From contig NZ_WXVV01000032.1 of assembly GCF_013433315.1 (NCBI RefSeq), positions 17,835 to 81,834 on the forward strand: DNA of 64,000 bases, read 5' to 3'. Below are positions 51,915 to 60,066 of the stretch, piece after piece (positions within the stretch are counted from its first letter, which is position 1; each line of letters begins with the position of its first letter). Under the pieces are notes generated by a model. That model worked only from the letters and a program-made list of their open reading frames with translations. It had not been told where the DNA came from and searched no databases. The translations under genes and the position numbers were made by a program. This DNA comes from Pseudomonas crudilactis (GTDB taxonomy: Bacteria; Pseudomonadota; Gammaproteobacteria; Pseudomonadales; Pseudomonadaceae).

Positions 51915-53432
51915 CTATTTGCCGGGGCTGTGCAAATTCATTGAACGCATCATCCACTGTTCGGCGCTTTGCTGATCTGTTGATAGCGAGAAGCGGAACG
52001 TCGCGCCGCGCCCGCTCATGTCCAGTAACTGGATATCACGCCCGTGCAATTGCAGGATACGGTGCACGATACGCAGCCCCAGTCCGCCATCACGCCTTGC
52101 GCCACCGATATTGAACGGGCGCAGGAACAAACCTTCGCGCAACTCGGGAGCGATGCCGGGGCCGGTGTCACTGACCGTCACATCGACCAAGGCCCCCTGA
52201 TGTTTCAGATCGAATTCGATTTCGCCGCCCTGAGGGGTATGACGCAATGCGTTGTCCACCAGGTTGGTCAGTACCCGCTCGATCAACCCGAGGTCGGCGC
52301 AGACTGTTGGCAGATTGGGGACAAAATGGGCTTTGAGTTCGACCTGCCGTGCTTCCGCCGTCAGTTCGAATTTCTGGAAGATGTCCTGCACCAGGTCGAT
52401 CAGGGAAAAGCGCTCCAGCACCGGTTGCACGAATCCGTGTTCCAGTCGCACCAGTTCCAGCAGCGATTGCGCCAGGCCGCCGACCTTGCGGCTTTGATCC
52501 AGAGCGATGCCCAGATAGCGTCGGCGTTCCTCGGCCGACAGCGTGGCGTCCTTTAGTTGCAGGGTTTCCAGATACCCGTGCAACGAAGCCAGCGGCGTGC
52601 GCAAGTCGTGGGAAATATTCGCCACCAATTCGCGGCGCTCCTGATCCTGTCGCGTAAGCGAGCGCCATTGTTCGCCGAGGCGGTTTTGCATCTGGCGGAA
52701 GGCAGCATCAAGTACGGCGATTTCATCCGGGTCAGCGGTTTTATCCACAGCTGTCGTTATCGGCAGAGGTTGCGGCGCGCCATCGATGTCGAAGCGGCTG
52801 ACGGTTTCGGTGAATCGCAGCAATGGCCGAGTGATCAGGTTGAATGCCGTCAGACCGGCGATCAGGCACAGCAACGCGACCAGTCCAATCGATAACAATG
52901 CGGTGTTGAGCGCGGCGCTGGTGGCGCCTCGCTCGGCGTAACGATCATGTGCTTCGCTCAGCAGCACCACATACAGATAACCGGCAGCTTTACCGTTGAC
53001 CTGCAACGGCGCAGCACTGAACACCTTGCGTCCATCGACACTGCGCGGGTCATCACCGAGGATCGGTAATGGCTGGTCGTCGAGCAGCTGGCGGATTGGC
53101 GCCAGATTGACCTGTTGGCGCCGCATCCTTCCTTCGGGTGCAGCGTTACCGACAATGCGCCCCTCGGTGTCGAGCAGATACACCTCGACACTGGGGTTGA
53201 CCAACATCAACTGGCTGAACAATTCGCGCACGGCACCGGGCATCAGACCGTTGCTGTCCATCAGCACCGTGTCGTGGGCGATGTGTTGTGCCAGATCCCG
53301 AGACAGCCCCTGCACCACTTCCAGTTCATGCATCTGGCTGGAACGTACTTGCAGCCATGCCGATGTGCCGCAGCACACCAACAGCAGCACGGCGAATACC
53401 ACGGACAGGCGCTGCGTCAGGTTCAGTTTCAT
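51915..53432 (-). CDS. Sensor histidine kinase of the Msr-linked two-component system
   Basis: 505 residues. Helix 1 near residues 11-29 (VVFAVLLLVCCGTSAWL), a periplasmic sensor of about 140 residues (LSRDLAQHIAHDTVLMDSNG, VEVYLLDTEGRIVGNAAPEG), helix 2 near 182-204 (LLSIGLVALLCLIAGLTAF), HAMP, then the phospho-acceptor box LVANISHDLRTPLASLHGYL (His near 285) and an ATPase domain with NLVDNALRHTPQGGE and GLGLRIVHRILQLHG. It overlaps the regulator gene by four bases. It probably controls the divergent msrB-dipZ-msrA operon; that link is positional inference. Confidence 0.9.
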   Translation of the reverse strand: MKLNLTQRLSVVFAVLLLVCCGTSAWLQVRSSQMHELEVVQGLSRDLAQHIAHDTVLMDSNGLMPGAVRELFSQLMLVNPSVEVYLLDTEGRIVGNAAPEGRMRRQQVNLAPIRQLLDDQPLPILGDDPRSVDGRKVFSAAPLQVNGKAAGYLYVVLLSEAHDRYAERGATSAALNTALLSIGLVALLCLIAGLTAFNLITRPLLRFTETVSRFDIDGAPQPLPITTAVDKTADPDEIAVLDAAFRQMQNRLGEQWRSLTRQDQERRELVANISHDLRTPLASLHGYLETLQLKDATLSAEERRRYLGIALDQSRKVGGLAQSLLELVRLEHGFVQPVLERFSLIDLVQDIFQKFELTAEARQVELKAHFVPNLPTVCADLGLIERVLTNLVDNALRHTPQGGEIEFDLKHQGALVDVTVSDTGPGIAPELREGLFLRPFNIGGARRDGGLGLRIVHRILQLHGRDIQLLDMSGRGATFRFSLSTDQQSAEQWMMRSMNLHSPGK

Positions 53433-54139
53433 GGCTGCTCGGTACCGAATTTATAGCCGCGACCCCACACGGTGAGGATGCGAGAGGGCTGGGTCGGGTC
53501 TTTTTCGATCTTCGCCCGCAGGCGATTGATGTGGGTGTTGACCGTGTGTTCGTAACCCTCGTGGCTGTAACCCCAGACCGCGTTGAGCAGATCCATGCGC
53601 GAGAACACTTTGCCCGGTTGACGGGCGAAGAAGTAGAGCAAGTCGAACTCCCGTGGCGTGAGGTCCAGGCGCTGAGCGTCGAAGCTGACTTCGCGGGTGA
53701 TGGGGTCGATGGTCAACCCGTCGAGACTGAGACTGCCGGCGTCCATTTTCAGATTGCGCGCCATCGCATCGACCCGGCGCAGCAAGGCTTTGACCCGCGC
53801 CACCAGCTCGAGCATGGAGAACGGTTTGGCGAGGTAATCGTCGGCGCCCAGCTCCAGGCCAAGAATGCGGTGCAATTCACTGGAACGGGCGCTGGTAATG
53901 ATGATCGGTGTGTAGCGGGCCATCGCGCGGGCGCGGCGGCAGATTTCCAGACCGTCGACCCCCGGCAACATCAGGTCGAGGATGAGTGCATCCCAGTGAC
54001 CTTGCTGCAGCAGGCGCATGCCTTCGTCGCCGTCGGCGCTGTGTGTCACCTCGAATTGTTCATCCCGCAAATGCAGGCAAATCAGGTCGGCGATGTGTTG
54101 GTCATCCTCGACCACAAGGATGCGTTTGGTCTGTTCCAT
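53429..54139 (-). CDS. OmpR-family response regulator of the Msr-linked system
   Basis: 236 residues: a receiver domain (ILVVEDDQHIADLICLHLRD, phospho-acceptor in ALILDLMLPGVDGLEIC, LAKPFSMLELVARVK) and a winged-helix output domain (LDLTPREFDLLYFFARQPGK, VNTHINRLRAKIEKDPTQPS). The ATG at 54139 has AAGGA at proper spacing; a TTG nine bases earlier adjoins the ribosome site and was rejected. It is divergent from msrB with a 150-base promoter region containing the palindrome ACGAATTCGT at 54200-54209. Confidence 0.92.
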   Translation of the reverse strand: MEQTKRILVVEDDQHIADLICLHLRDEQFEVTHSADGDEGMRLLQQGHWDALILDLMLPGVDGLEICRRARAMARYTPIIITSARSSELHRILGLELGADDYLAKPFSMLELVARVKALLRRVDAMARNLKMDAGSLSLDGLTIDPITREVSFDAQRLDLTPREFDLLYFFARQPGKVFSRMDLLNAVWGYSHEGYEHTVNTHINRLRAKIEKDPTQPSRILTVWGRGYKFGTEQP

Positions 54140-54290
54140 GGAGCTCAATCCTTCGGCGCGATAAGCGCATTGTGCGGGTTTTCCTCCGGGCGAGTTATCA
54201 CGAATTCGTTAACTCCCCGTGAGGATTTGGCGATCAATCCAAGCCTAGGCTGTGTTCCATGAAGGGCATCTGGAATTTTTGGAGACGGCC

Positions 54291-54809
54291 ATGTTTTCAC
54301 GGCGACAGATTCTGTTAGCGGGCGGCGGGCTGGGGGTTGCAGCCCTGGTGGCGGGTGTATTGCCAAAATTGTCGACTGCCACGGCAGTGATCGGCGAGGC
54401 ACACGCGGACGAGGCGTTCGAGGTGACACACAGCGACAGTGAATGGCACTCGATCCTGAGCGACGAGCAGTACCAGATCCTGCGTGAGGAAGGCACCGAA
54501 CGGGCCTATACCAGCGCGCTCAACAACGAACATCGCACTGGCACGTTTGCCTGTGTCGGCTGTGATCTGGCGCTGTTTTCATCAGACACCAAATTCGACA
54601 GTCGTACCGGTTGGCCGAGTTTCTGGGCGCCGCTGGAACACGCGGTGGCAACGCGTCAGGACCGTTCGTTCGGCATGTCCCGCGACGAAGTTCACTGTCG
54701 CCGTTGCGGCGGCCATCTGGGCCATGTTTTCGATGACGGTCCCAAGCCCACCGGTCTGCGCTACTGCATGAACGGCCTGGCGATGACCTTCAAAGCCGTG
54801 GCGGCTTGA
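54291..54809 (+). CDS. msrB: Exported peptide-methionine (R)-S-oxide reductase MsrB
   Basis: 172 residues. The N-terminus MFSRRQILLAGGGLGVAAL is a Tat-type signal, with cleavage probably near AHA-DE (about residue 42). The MsrB domain has both zinc-binding pairs (FACVGCDLALF, HCRRCGGHLGH), GWPSFWAPL and the catalytic RYCMNGLAM. A folded, zinc-loaded enzyme fits Tat export. The upstream frame to 54252 is rejected because it buries the signal. It reduces R-sulfoxides in periplasmic proteins and begins an operon with dipZ and msrA. Confidence 0.92.
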   Translation: MFSRRQILLAGGGLGVAALVAGVLPKLSTATAVIGEAHADEAFEVTHSDSEWHSILSDEQYQILREEGTERAYTSALNNEHRTGTFACVGCDLALFSSDTKFDSRTGWPSFWAPLEHAVATRQDRSFGMSRDEVHCRRCGGHLGHVFDDGPKPTGLRYCMNGLAMTFKAVAA

Positions 54810-54852
54810 GTCATGACCCGCTCGCGATCTTCACTTCAGACAGGACGAATTT

Positions 54853-56661
54853 ATGTGGCTCTTGGTTCTCGCTTATCTCGGTGGTGTGCTGACGATCGTC
54901 AGCCCGTGCATCCTGCCGGTTCTGCCTTTTGTCTTCGCTCGCACCGGGCAGCCGTTTATCAAGAGTGGCTTGCCGCTGCTGGCGGGGATGGCGGTGACCT
55001 TTGCGCTCGTCGCCTCGTTGGCGGCGGTGGGCGGCGGTTGGGTGGTTCAAGTCAATCAGTACGGGCGCTGGCTCGCGTTACTGTTCGTTGCTCTGTTCGG
55101 GCTGACCTTGCTGCTGCCGCGTGTGGCCGAGCGTCTGACCCGGCCGCTGGTGTCGGCCGGCAGTCGGCTGTCGGAGGCCGCCGGGCAGGACAATCGTCCG
55201 CGTCCCGGCGCTTCGTTTCTGATCGGCGTCGCCACGGGGCTGCTCTGGGCACCTTGCGCCGGGCCGATCCTGGGGCTGATTCTGACCGGCGCCGCGCTGC
55301 AAGGGGCAAGCATCGCCACCACGCTGTTGTTGCTCGCCTACGCGGCGGGTGCCGCCACCTCGCTCGCCGCAGCGCTGTTGCTGGGCGGTAAGGTTTTTGC
55401 GCTGATGAAACGCTCGATTGGCACCGGTGAGTGGATCCGTCGGGGTCTGGGCGTATTGATGTTGGCCGGCGTCGCGGCCATTTCGCTGGGGCTCGATACC
55501 GGGGTTCTCGCACGGTTATCGACGGCTTCCACCGGTGGCCTGGAGCAGGCGCTGGTCGGCAAGCTGTCTGGCAAATCTGCCAAGGCGAGCGGCACGATGA
55601 TGGCGCAGGTTCCTGCTGAAGAAGGCGCTGCGAACGGCAGCATGATGGCCGCTGGTGGTGCAATGAAAATGGCCGCGAAGGCTCCGGGCACTTTACCGGT
55701 CGAAGGTCAGTTGCCGCCGCTTGATGGCGCCGTCCAATGGCTCAACTCAGCGCCGCTTGATGCCCAAGCGTTGAAAGGCAAAGTGGTGCTGGTGGATTTC
55801 TGGACTTACTCCTGCATCAACTGCTTGCGCACTTTGCCGTATGTCAAAGCCTGGGCTGAAAAGTATCGCGATCAAGGGCTGGTAGTGATCGGTGTGCACG
55901 CGCCGGAATTCGCCTTCGAGCGTGATGTGGGCAACGTCACCAAAGCCATGAAGGAATTGGGTATCAACTACCCGGTCGCCATCGATAACGACTACAAGAT
56001 CTGGCGTGCTTTCAACAACGAATATTGGCCAGCGCATTACTTTGCCGACGCTCAGGGACGCATTCGTTACCACCATTTTGGCGAAGGGGACTACGCCGAG
56101 TCGGAACGCGTCATACAACAGTTGCTGCGTGAGGCGGGTGCGAAAACCGTGGCGGACGGCTTGATCAATGCTGACGCCAAGGGCGTGCAACTGGCGCCGG
56201 ACATGAACGAAGTGCAGTCACCGGAAACCTATGTCGGCTACCAGCGTGCGGAACATTTCGTACCGGAAACCAGCCTCGTGCCTGACAAGGTCGCGGCCTA
56301 CAACCCGCCGGACAAACTGGCACTCAATGACTGGAGCCTCGGCGGTCAATGGTCGGTGGGTGCCGAGCGTGCCACGGCCAGTGCACCGGTCAGTCGTATC
56401 GTTTATCGCTTCCATGCCCGCGACTTGCATCTGGTGCTCGGTCCGGCAGCGGACGGCAAACCCGTGCGCTTCAAGGTGATGATCGATGGCCAGGTTCCGG
56501 GCGATGCCCATGGCGTCGATGTCGCTCCTGACGGCACTGGCCATGTGACCGAACAACGCCTGTATCAATTGGTGCGGCAAAACGACGGCGTGCAGGACCG
56601 AACCTTCACCATCGAATTTCTCGACCCGGGCGTATCGGCTTACGCCTTTACCTTCGGTTGA
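54853..56661 (+). CDS. dipZ: DipZ-type membrane thiol reductase (CcdA-TlpA fusion)
   Basis: 602 residues. The first about 240 residues are a CcdA/DsbD-beta-like membrane domain whose two redox cysteines are in IVSPCILPVLPF and LLWAPCAGPILG. A linker leads to a TlpA-like thioredoxin domain at about 285-430 (VVLVDFWTYSCINCLRTLPY, active site CINC). A C-terminal domain of about 150 residues (GGQWSVGAERATASAPVSRI, IVYRFHARDLHLVLGPAADG) corresponds to the carbohydrate-binding-like domain of M. tuberculosis DipZ. It would carry electrons from cytoplasmic thioredoxin to periplasmic partners; its place between msrB and msrA names those partners. Confidence 0.92.
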   Translation: MWLLVLAYLGGVLTIVSPCILPVLPFVFARTGQPFIKSGLPLLAGMAVTFALVASLAAVGGGWVVQVNQYGRWLALLFVALFGLTLLLPRVAERLTRPLVSAGSRLSEAAGQDNRPRPGASFLIGVATGLLWAPCAGPILGLILTGAALQGASIATTLLLLAYAAGAATSLAAALLLGGKVFALMKRSIGTGEWIRRGLGVLMLAGVAAISLGLDTGVLARLSTASTGGLEQALVGKLSGKSAKASGTMMAQVPAEEGAANGSMMAAGGAMKMAAKAPGTLPVEGQLPPLDGAVQWLNSAPLDAQALKGKVVLVDFWTYSCINCLRTLPYVKAWAEKYRDQGLVVIGVHAPEFAFERDVGNVTKAMKELGINYPVAIDNDYKIWRAFNNEYWPAHYFADAQGRIRYHHFGEGDYAESERVIQQLLREAGAKTVADGLINADAKGVQLAPDMNEVQSPETYVGYQRAEHFVPETSLVPDKVAAYNPPDKLALNDWSLGGQWSVGAERATASAPVSRIVYRFHARDLHLVLGPAADGKPVRFKVMIDGQVPGDAHGVDVAPDGTGHVTEQRLYQLVRQNDGVQDRTFTIEFLDPGVSAYAFTFG

Positions 56662-56676
56662 TCAGGAGTCATTGAA

Positions 56677-57375
56677 ATGAAAATCACATGGCGTCGCGTG
56701 TTGCTGGGGGTTGCAGTGGCCGGAGTGATTGGCCAGGTTTCGGCGTTCTCCTTTGGGGGCGAGGATGCTGTGCTGATTCCGCCACCAACTCTTGATGAAG
56801 TGACCCAGGCGCACAGCGAAACTGCCGTGTTCGCGGGTGGCTGCTTCTGGGGTGTGCAGGGTGTTTTCCAGCACGTCAAAGGCGTGCAGAAAGCCGTCTC
56901 GGGTTACGCCGGCGGCGCGGCCAATACGGCGGAATATGAGCGTGTCAGCGAAGGCGATACCGGCCACGCCGAGTCAGTTCAGGTCACCTTCGATCCGACT
57001 CAGGTGAGCTATGGCAGCCTGTTGCAGATCTACTTTTCGGTAGCGCACAACCCAACTGAGCTCAATCGCCAAGGCCCGGACAGCGGCACTCAGTATCGTT
57101 CGGCACTGTTCCCGGTCAACGCCGATCAGCAGAAGGTCGCGCAGGCCTACATCGCCCAATTGGATGCGGCTCACGCCTACAGCAAACCCATTGTCACCAA
57201 ACTGGAAAGCTATAACGGCTTCTATCCGGCAGAGGACTATCACCAGGATTTCCTGAACGAGCACCCGAGCTATCCGTACATCGTGATCAACGACATGCCG
57301 AAAGTGGCGAATCTGAAGCAGGTGTTTGCGCAGCGTTATCAGGAGAAACCGGTGTTGGTGAGGGACGGGTCGTGA
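56677..57375 (+). CDS. msrA: Exported peptide-methionine (S)-S-oxide reductase MsrA
   Basis: 232 residues: an N-terminal hydrophobic signal (VLLGVAVAGVIGQVSAFSF), then an MsrA domain with the catalytic GGCFWGVQGVFQHVKGVQ (Cys near residue 53), GDTGHAESVQVTFDP, and YHQDFLNEHPSYPYI. The export signal separates it from cytoplasmic MsrA. It handles S-sulfoxides, complementing MsrB. It follows dipZ by 15 bases, with GGAG upstream of the ATG (a TTG-free start), and meets the convergent GNAT gene 10 bases later. Confidence 0.92.
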   Translation: MKITWRRVLLGVAVAGVIGQVSAFSFGGEDAVLIPPPTLDEVTQAHSETAVFAGGCFWGVQGVFQHVKGVQKAVSGYAGGAANTAEYERVSEGDTGHAESVQVTFDPTQVSYGSLLQIYFSVAHNPTELNRQGPDSGTQYRSALFPVNADQQKVAQAYIAQLDAAHAYSKPIVTKLESYNGFYPAEDYHQDFLNEHPSYPYIVINDMPKVANLKQVFAQRYQEKPVLVRDGS

Positions 57376-57385
57376 TCAAGGCTCG

Positions 57386-57790
57386 TTATTTGAGCCTCGG
57401 TCGCTCCATGGCAATCACTGACGTCTCGAAACCCAGGCTGGCAAAAAATGCCTCGGCGCCTTCTCGCCCGGCACGTAGCATCCAGGTGATGTCGGGGTTA
57501 TCGCCCATGACATGTTTAACCAGTCTGCGGCCAATGCCTGCGCGCCGATGCTGGCCATCGACCACGACCATCGAAAGATAGCCGTTGCACAAACCATCGC
57601 TGATGCCTCGGGCGAAGCCGACGACCTGGGTACCGTGCAGGGCAATCACCGTGCGTTGAGAGTTCTTGATGAGTTGCGCGAAATGCTCGCTGGAACGGGT
57701 TCGGTGAGCCCAGCCGTTTTGGCCGAGGAACAGTCGTACCGGCTCCACTTCGTCAGGCAGCAGGTCGCGTACGGTCAGATTGCTATTCAT
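57386..57790 (-). CDS. GNAT family N-acetyltransferase
   Basis: 134 residues covering a minimal GNAT domain: LTVRDLLPDEVEPVRLFL at the start, acetyl-CoA site MVVVDGQHRRAGIGRRLVKH (R-R-A-G-I-G-R pattern), and the late WMLRAGREGAEAFFASLGF. It lies 38 bases after the LysR gene on the same strand and convergent with msrA. The substrate is unknown. Confidence 0.88.
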   Translation of the reverse strand: MNSNLTVRDLLPDEVEPVRLFLGQNGWAHRTRSSEHFAQLIKNSQRTVIALHGTQVVGFARGISDGLCNGYLSMVVVDGQHRRAGIGRRLVKHVMGDNPDITWMLRAGREGAEAFFASLGFETSVIAMERPRLK

Positions 57791-57828
57791 CTACGGTTCG
57801 ACTCCTTGTCAGTTGTCGCTCGATATCA

Positions 57829-58731
57829 TTATCTGCCCCACGTCTGCATCGCAAATTCGACGAAGCGGCGCAGCTTCGGCAGGCGATAGCGATCCGGAGC
57901 ATAAAGCAAATGCAGGGGGCGGCTGGGCGGTTGATAGTCGGGAACGACGGTCACCAGTTTGCCGTCGCGCAGATCCTGTTCCACCAGCGCATCCGGCAGC
58001 ATCACGATGCCCATGCCGGTGCGGGCAGCCTGATGCAAGCCGGCAGAAGTATTCATAAGCATCGGCCCGCTGACGTCGACGAGAATTTCTCCCTCCGGGC
58101 CGCCGAGGCGCCAGCGTTTTTCCACCGATTGCCAATCGTCGCCGGCAGGGTAGGCGAACGACAGGCAGTCGTGTTGTTGCAGGTCTTCAGGGGTTTGCGG
58201 CATGCCGCGACGGGCCACATATTGCGGGGAGGCGCAGACGGTCAGTGTGTAATCGATCAGAGGGCGGGCGATCAGATTCGACTCCTCGAAGTGCCCCAGC
58301 CGAAACGCCACGTCCAGACCGCTTTCGAGCAGATCCGGGCGGCTGTTGGTCAGCACCACATCGAGTTTGACCTGCGGGTACTGCAGGGAGAATTCGCTGA
58401 GCGCCGGCGCCAGACGCTCTACGCCAAAGGTCAGTGGTGCAGTAATGCGCAGCAGGCCACGAGGCTCATCGAGTGCTTGTTCCGCCAAGCGTTCGGAGTC
58501 GGCCACCAGTCCCAGGACATCCAGACAACGTTGGTAATAAACGCTGCCGAATTCAGTCAGCCGCTGGCGCCGCGTCGTGCGTTGCAGCAGTTGCACACCG
58601 AGCCGCTGCTCCAGCGCGCGCAGGTGATTGCCGACCATGGTCGTCGACATGTCGCACTGCAACGCGGCCGCTGTCATGCTCCCGGCTTCGACGACTTTGA
58701 CGTAGACGCTCATCGACTGGAACAGGTCCAT
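57829..58731 (-). CDS. LysR-family transcriptional regulator
   Basis: 300 residues: N-terminal winged helix (MDLFQSMSVYVKVVEAGSMT, MVGNHLRALEQRLGVQLLQR) and a periplasmic-binding-protein-like effector domain (LLRITAPLTFGVERLAPALS, GMGIVMLPDALVEQDLRDGK) of the CrgA/PA-type group. The DNA-binding helix reads CDMSTTMVGNHLRAL. It is divergent from the aminotransferase gene 103 bases away, which is the usual layout for a LysR regulator and its target. The ATG at 58731 follows AGGG. Confidence 0.92.
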   Translation of the reverse strand: MDLFQSMSVYVKVVEAGSMTAAALQCDMSTTMVGNHLRALEQRLGVQLLQRTTRRQRLTEFGSVYYQRCLDVLGLVADSERLAEQALDEPRGLLRITAPLTFGVERLAPALSEFSLQYPQVKLDVVLTNSRPDLLESGLDVAFRLGHFEESNLIARPLIDYTLTVCASPQYVARRGMPQTPEDLQQHDCLSFAYPAGDDWQSVEKRWRLGGPEGEILVDVSGPMLMNTSAGLHQAARTGMGIVMLPDALVEQDLRDGKLVTVVPDYQPPSRPLHLLYAPDRYRLPKLRRFVEFAMQTWGR

Positions 58732-58833
58732 TATCAAGCCCTGCTTTTAAATGAATGAAGTTTTCCCGAGTTTATCCAGTTTCGGTGGCTAACCATACTG
58801 CCAGCACACCGACCTTCACTGGAGTTTGAAGTC

Positions 58834-60006
58834 ATGACCGCCGCCCTGATGAACACCTACCAACCGCTGGCCCTGAGTTTCACCAAAGGCCTCGGCGCCC
58901 GCCTGTGGGATCAGGCCGGTCGCGAGTACCTGGATGCGGTTGCCGGAGTCGCGGTGACCAACGTCGGCCACTCGCACCCGCGTATCGTTTCGGCGATCAG
59001 CGAGCAGGCCGGGTTGCTGCTGCACACGTCGAATCTGTACAGCATTGACTGGCAGCTACAACTGGCGAAACGGCTGACTGAGCTGTCGGGGATGGAGCGC
59101 GCGTTCTTCAATAATTCGGGGGCCGAGGCCAATGAAACGGCGCTGAAACTCGCGCGTTTGTACGGCTGGCGCAAAGGCATCGAACAGCCGCTGGTGGTGG
59201 TCATGGCCAACGCGTTCCATGGCCGCACACTTGGCACTTTGTCGGCCAGCGATGGCCCGGCGGTGCGCCTGGGTTTCAACGAATTGCCGGGGGATTTCCT
59301 CAAAGTGCCGTTCGGTGATCTCGCGGCGCTCGAGCAGGCGCAGAAAAAGCACGGCGAGCGCATCGTGGCAATTCTGGTCGAGCCGATTCAGGGCGAAAGC
59401 GGCGTGCAGCTCGCGCCCTCCGGTTATTTGAAAGCCCTGCGCGAACTGTGCAATCGCCATGCGTGGTTATTGATGCTTGATGAAATCCAGACCGGTATCG
59501 GCCGCACCGGGCGCTGGTTCGCCTTTCAGCATGAAGGCATCGTTCCGGATGTCATGACCCTGGCAAAAGGACTGGGCAATGGAGTGCCGATCGGCGCTTG
59601 CCTGGCACGGGGCCGGGCGGCGGATCTGTTCACCCCCGGCAGCCATGGCAGCACCTTCGGCGGCAATCCACTCGCGTGCCGGGTCGGTTGCACGGTGCTG
59701 GACATCATCGAAGAACAGAGCCTGTTGGAAAACGCCCGGGTTCAGGGAGAACGGTTACTAACTCGTCTGCGTGCAGAGCTGGCGGACAATCCCAATGTGC
59801 TGGCGATTCGTGGTCAGGGCTTGATGATCGGTATCGAGCTGAAACAACCAGTGCGTGATCTGACCCTGATCGCCGCGCGGGATCATGGGCTGTTGATCAA
59901 CGTCACGCGGGGCAAGACGATACGGCTGCTGCCACCGTTGACGATTGATGAGCGGGAGGTGGAGATGATTGTCAGAGGTGTGGGGCGAGCGCTGATTGCG
60001 CATTGA
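58834..60006 (+). CDS. Class III aminotransferase, ArgD-like (acetylornithine/succinylornithine type)
   Basis: 390-residue PLP-dependent class III aminotransferase, usual length for the ArgD/AstC group. Motifs: LDAVAGVAVTNVGHSHPRI, FFNNSGAEANETALKLAR, AFHGRTLGTLSAS, LLMLDEIQTGIGRTGRW and the PLP lysine in TLAKGLGNGVPIGACLARG. It is most like the secondary ArgD-like enzymes of pseudomonads that are paired with a LysR gene rather than a biosynthetic argD. Substrate is thus uncertain: N-acetylornithine, another ornithine derivative or an omega-amine. Confidence 0.9.
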   Translation: MTAALMNTYQPLALSFTKGLGARLWDQAGREYLDAVAGVAVTNVGHSHPRIVSAISEQAGLLLHTSNLYSIDWQLQLAKRLTELSGMERAFFNNSGAEANETALKLARLYGWRKGIEQPLVVVMANAFHGRTLGTLSASDGPAVRLGFNELPGDFLKVPFGDLAALEQAQKKHGERIVAILVEPIQGESGVQLAPSGYLKALRELCNRHAWLLMLDEIQTGIGRTGRWFAFQHEGIVPDVMTLAKGLGNGVPIGACLARGRAADLFTPGSHGSTFGGNPLACRVGCTVLDIIEEQSLLENARVQGERLLTRLRAELADNPNVLAIRGQGLMIGIELKQPVRDLTLIAARDHGLLINVTRGKTIRLLPPLTIDEREVEMIVRGVGRALIAH

Positions 60007-60023
60007 TCGCTGGCAAGCAGCAC

Positions 60024-60051
60024 TGTGGGAGCGAGCAGGCTCGCTCCCACA
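60024..60051 (+). terminator. REP-like palindrome acting as probable terminator
   Basis: GTGGGAGCGA-GCAGGC-TCGCTCCCAC, a perfect 10-bp stem followed by ATTTT, 18 bases after the aminotransferase stop. The sequence is a REP unit collapsed into a single hairpin, so it may serve both as terminator and as a repeat remnant; the converging phosphatase gene ends just beyond it. Confidence 0.65.
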
Positions 60052-60066
60052 TTTTCGGTGCAGGCC

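Noticed and set aside
54200..54209. ACGAATTCGT palindrome as the operator of the Msr-linked regulator
   Set aside because: Only 10 bases, a single copy and not direct repeats as usual for OmpR-family regulators; kept only as a note.
22051..60051. REP units considered as a CRISPR array
   Set aside because: They are inverted, unevenly scattered and have no regular spacers or cas genes.
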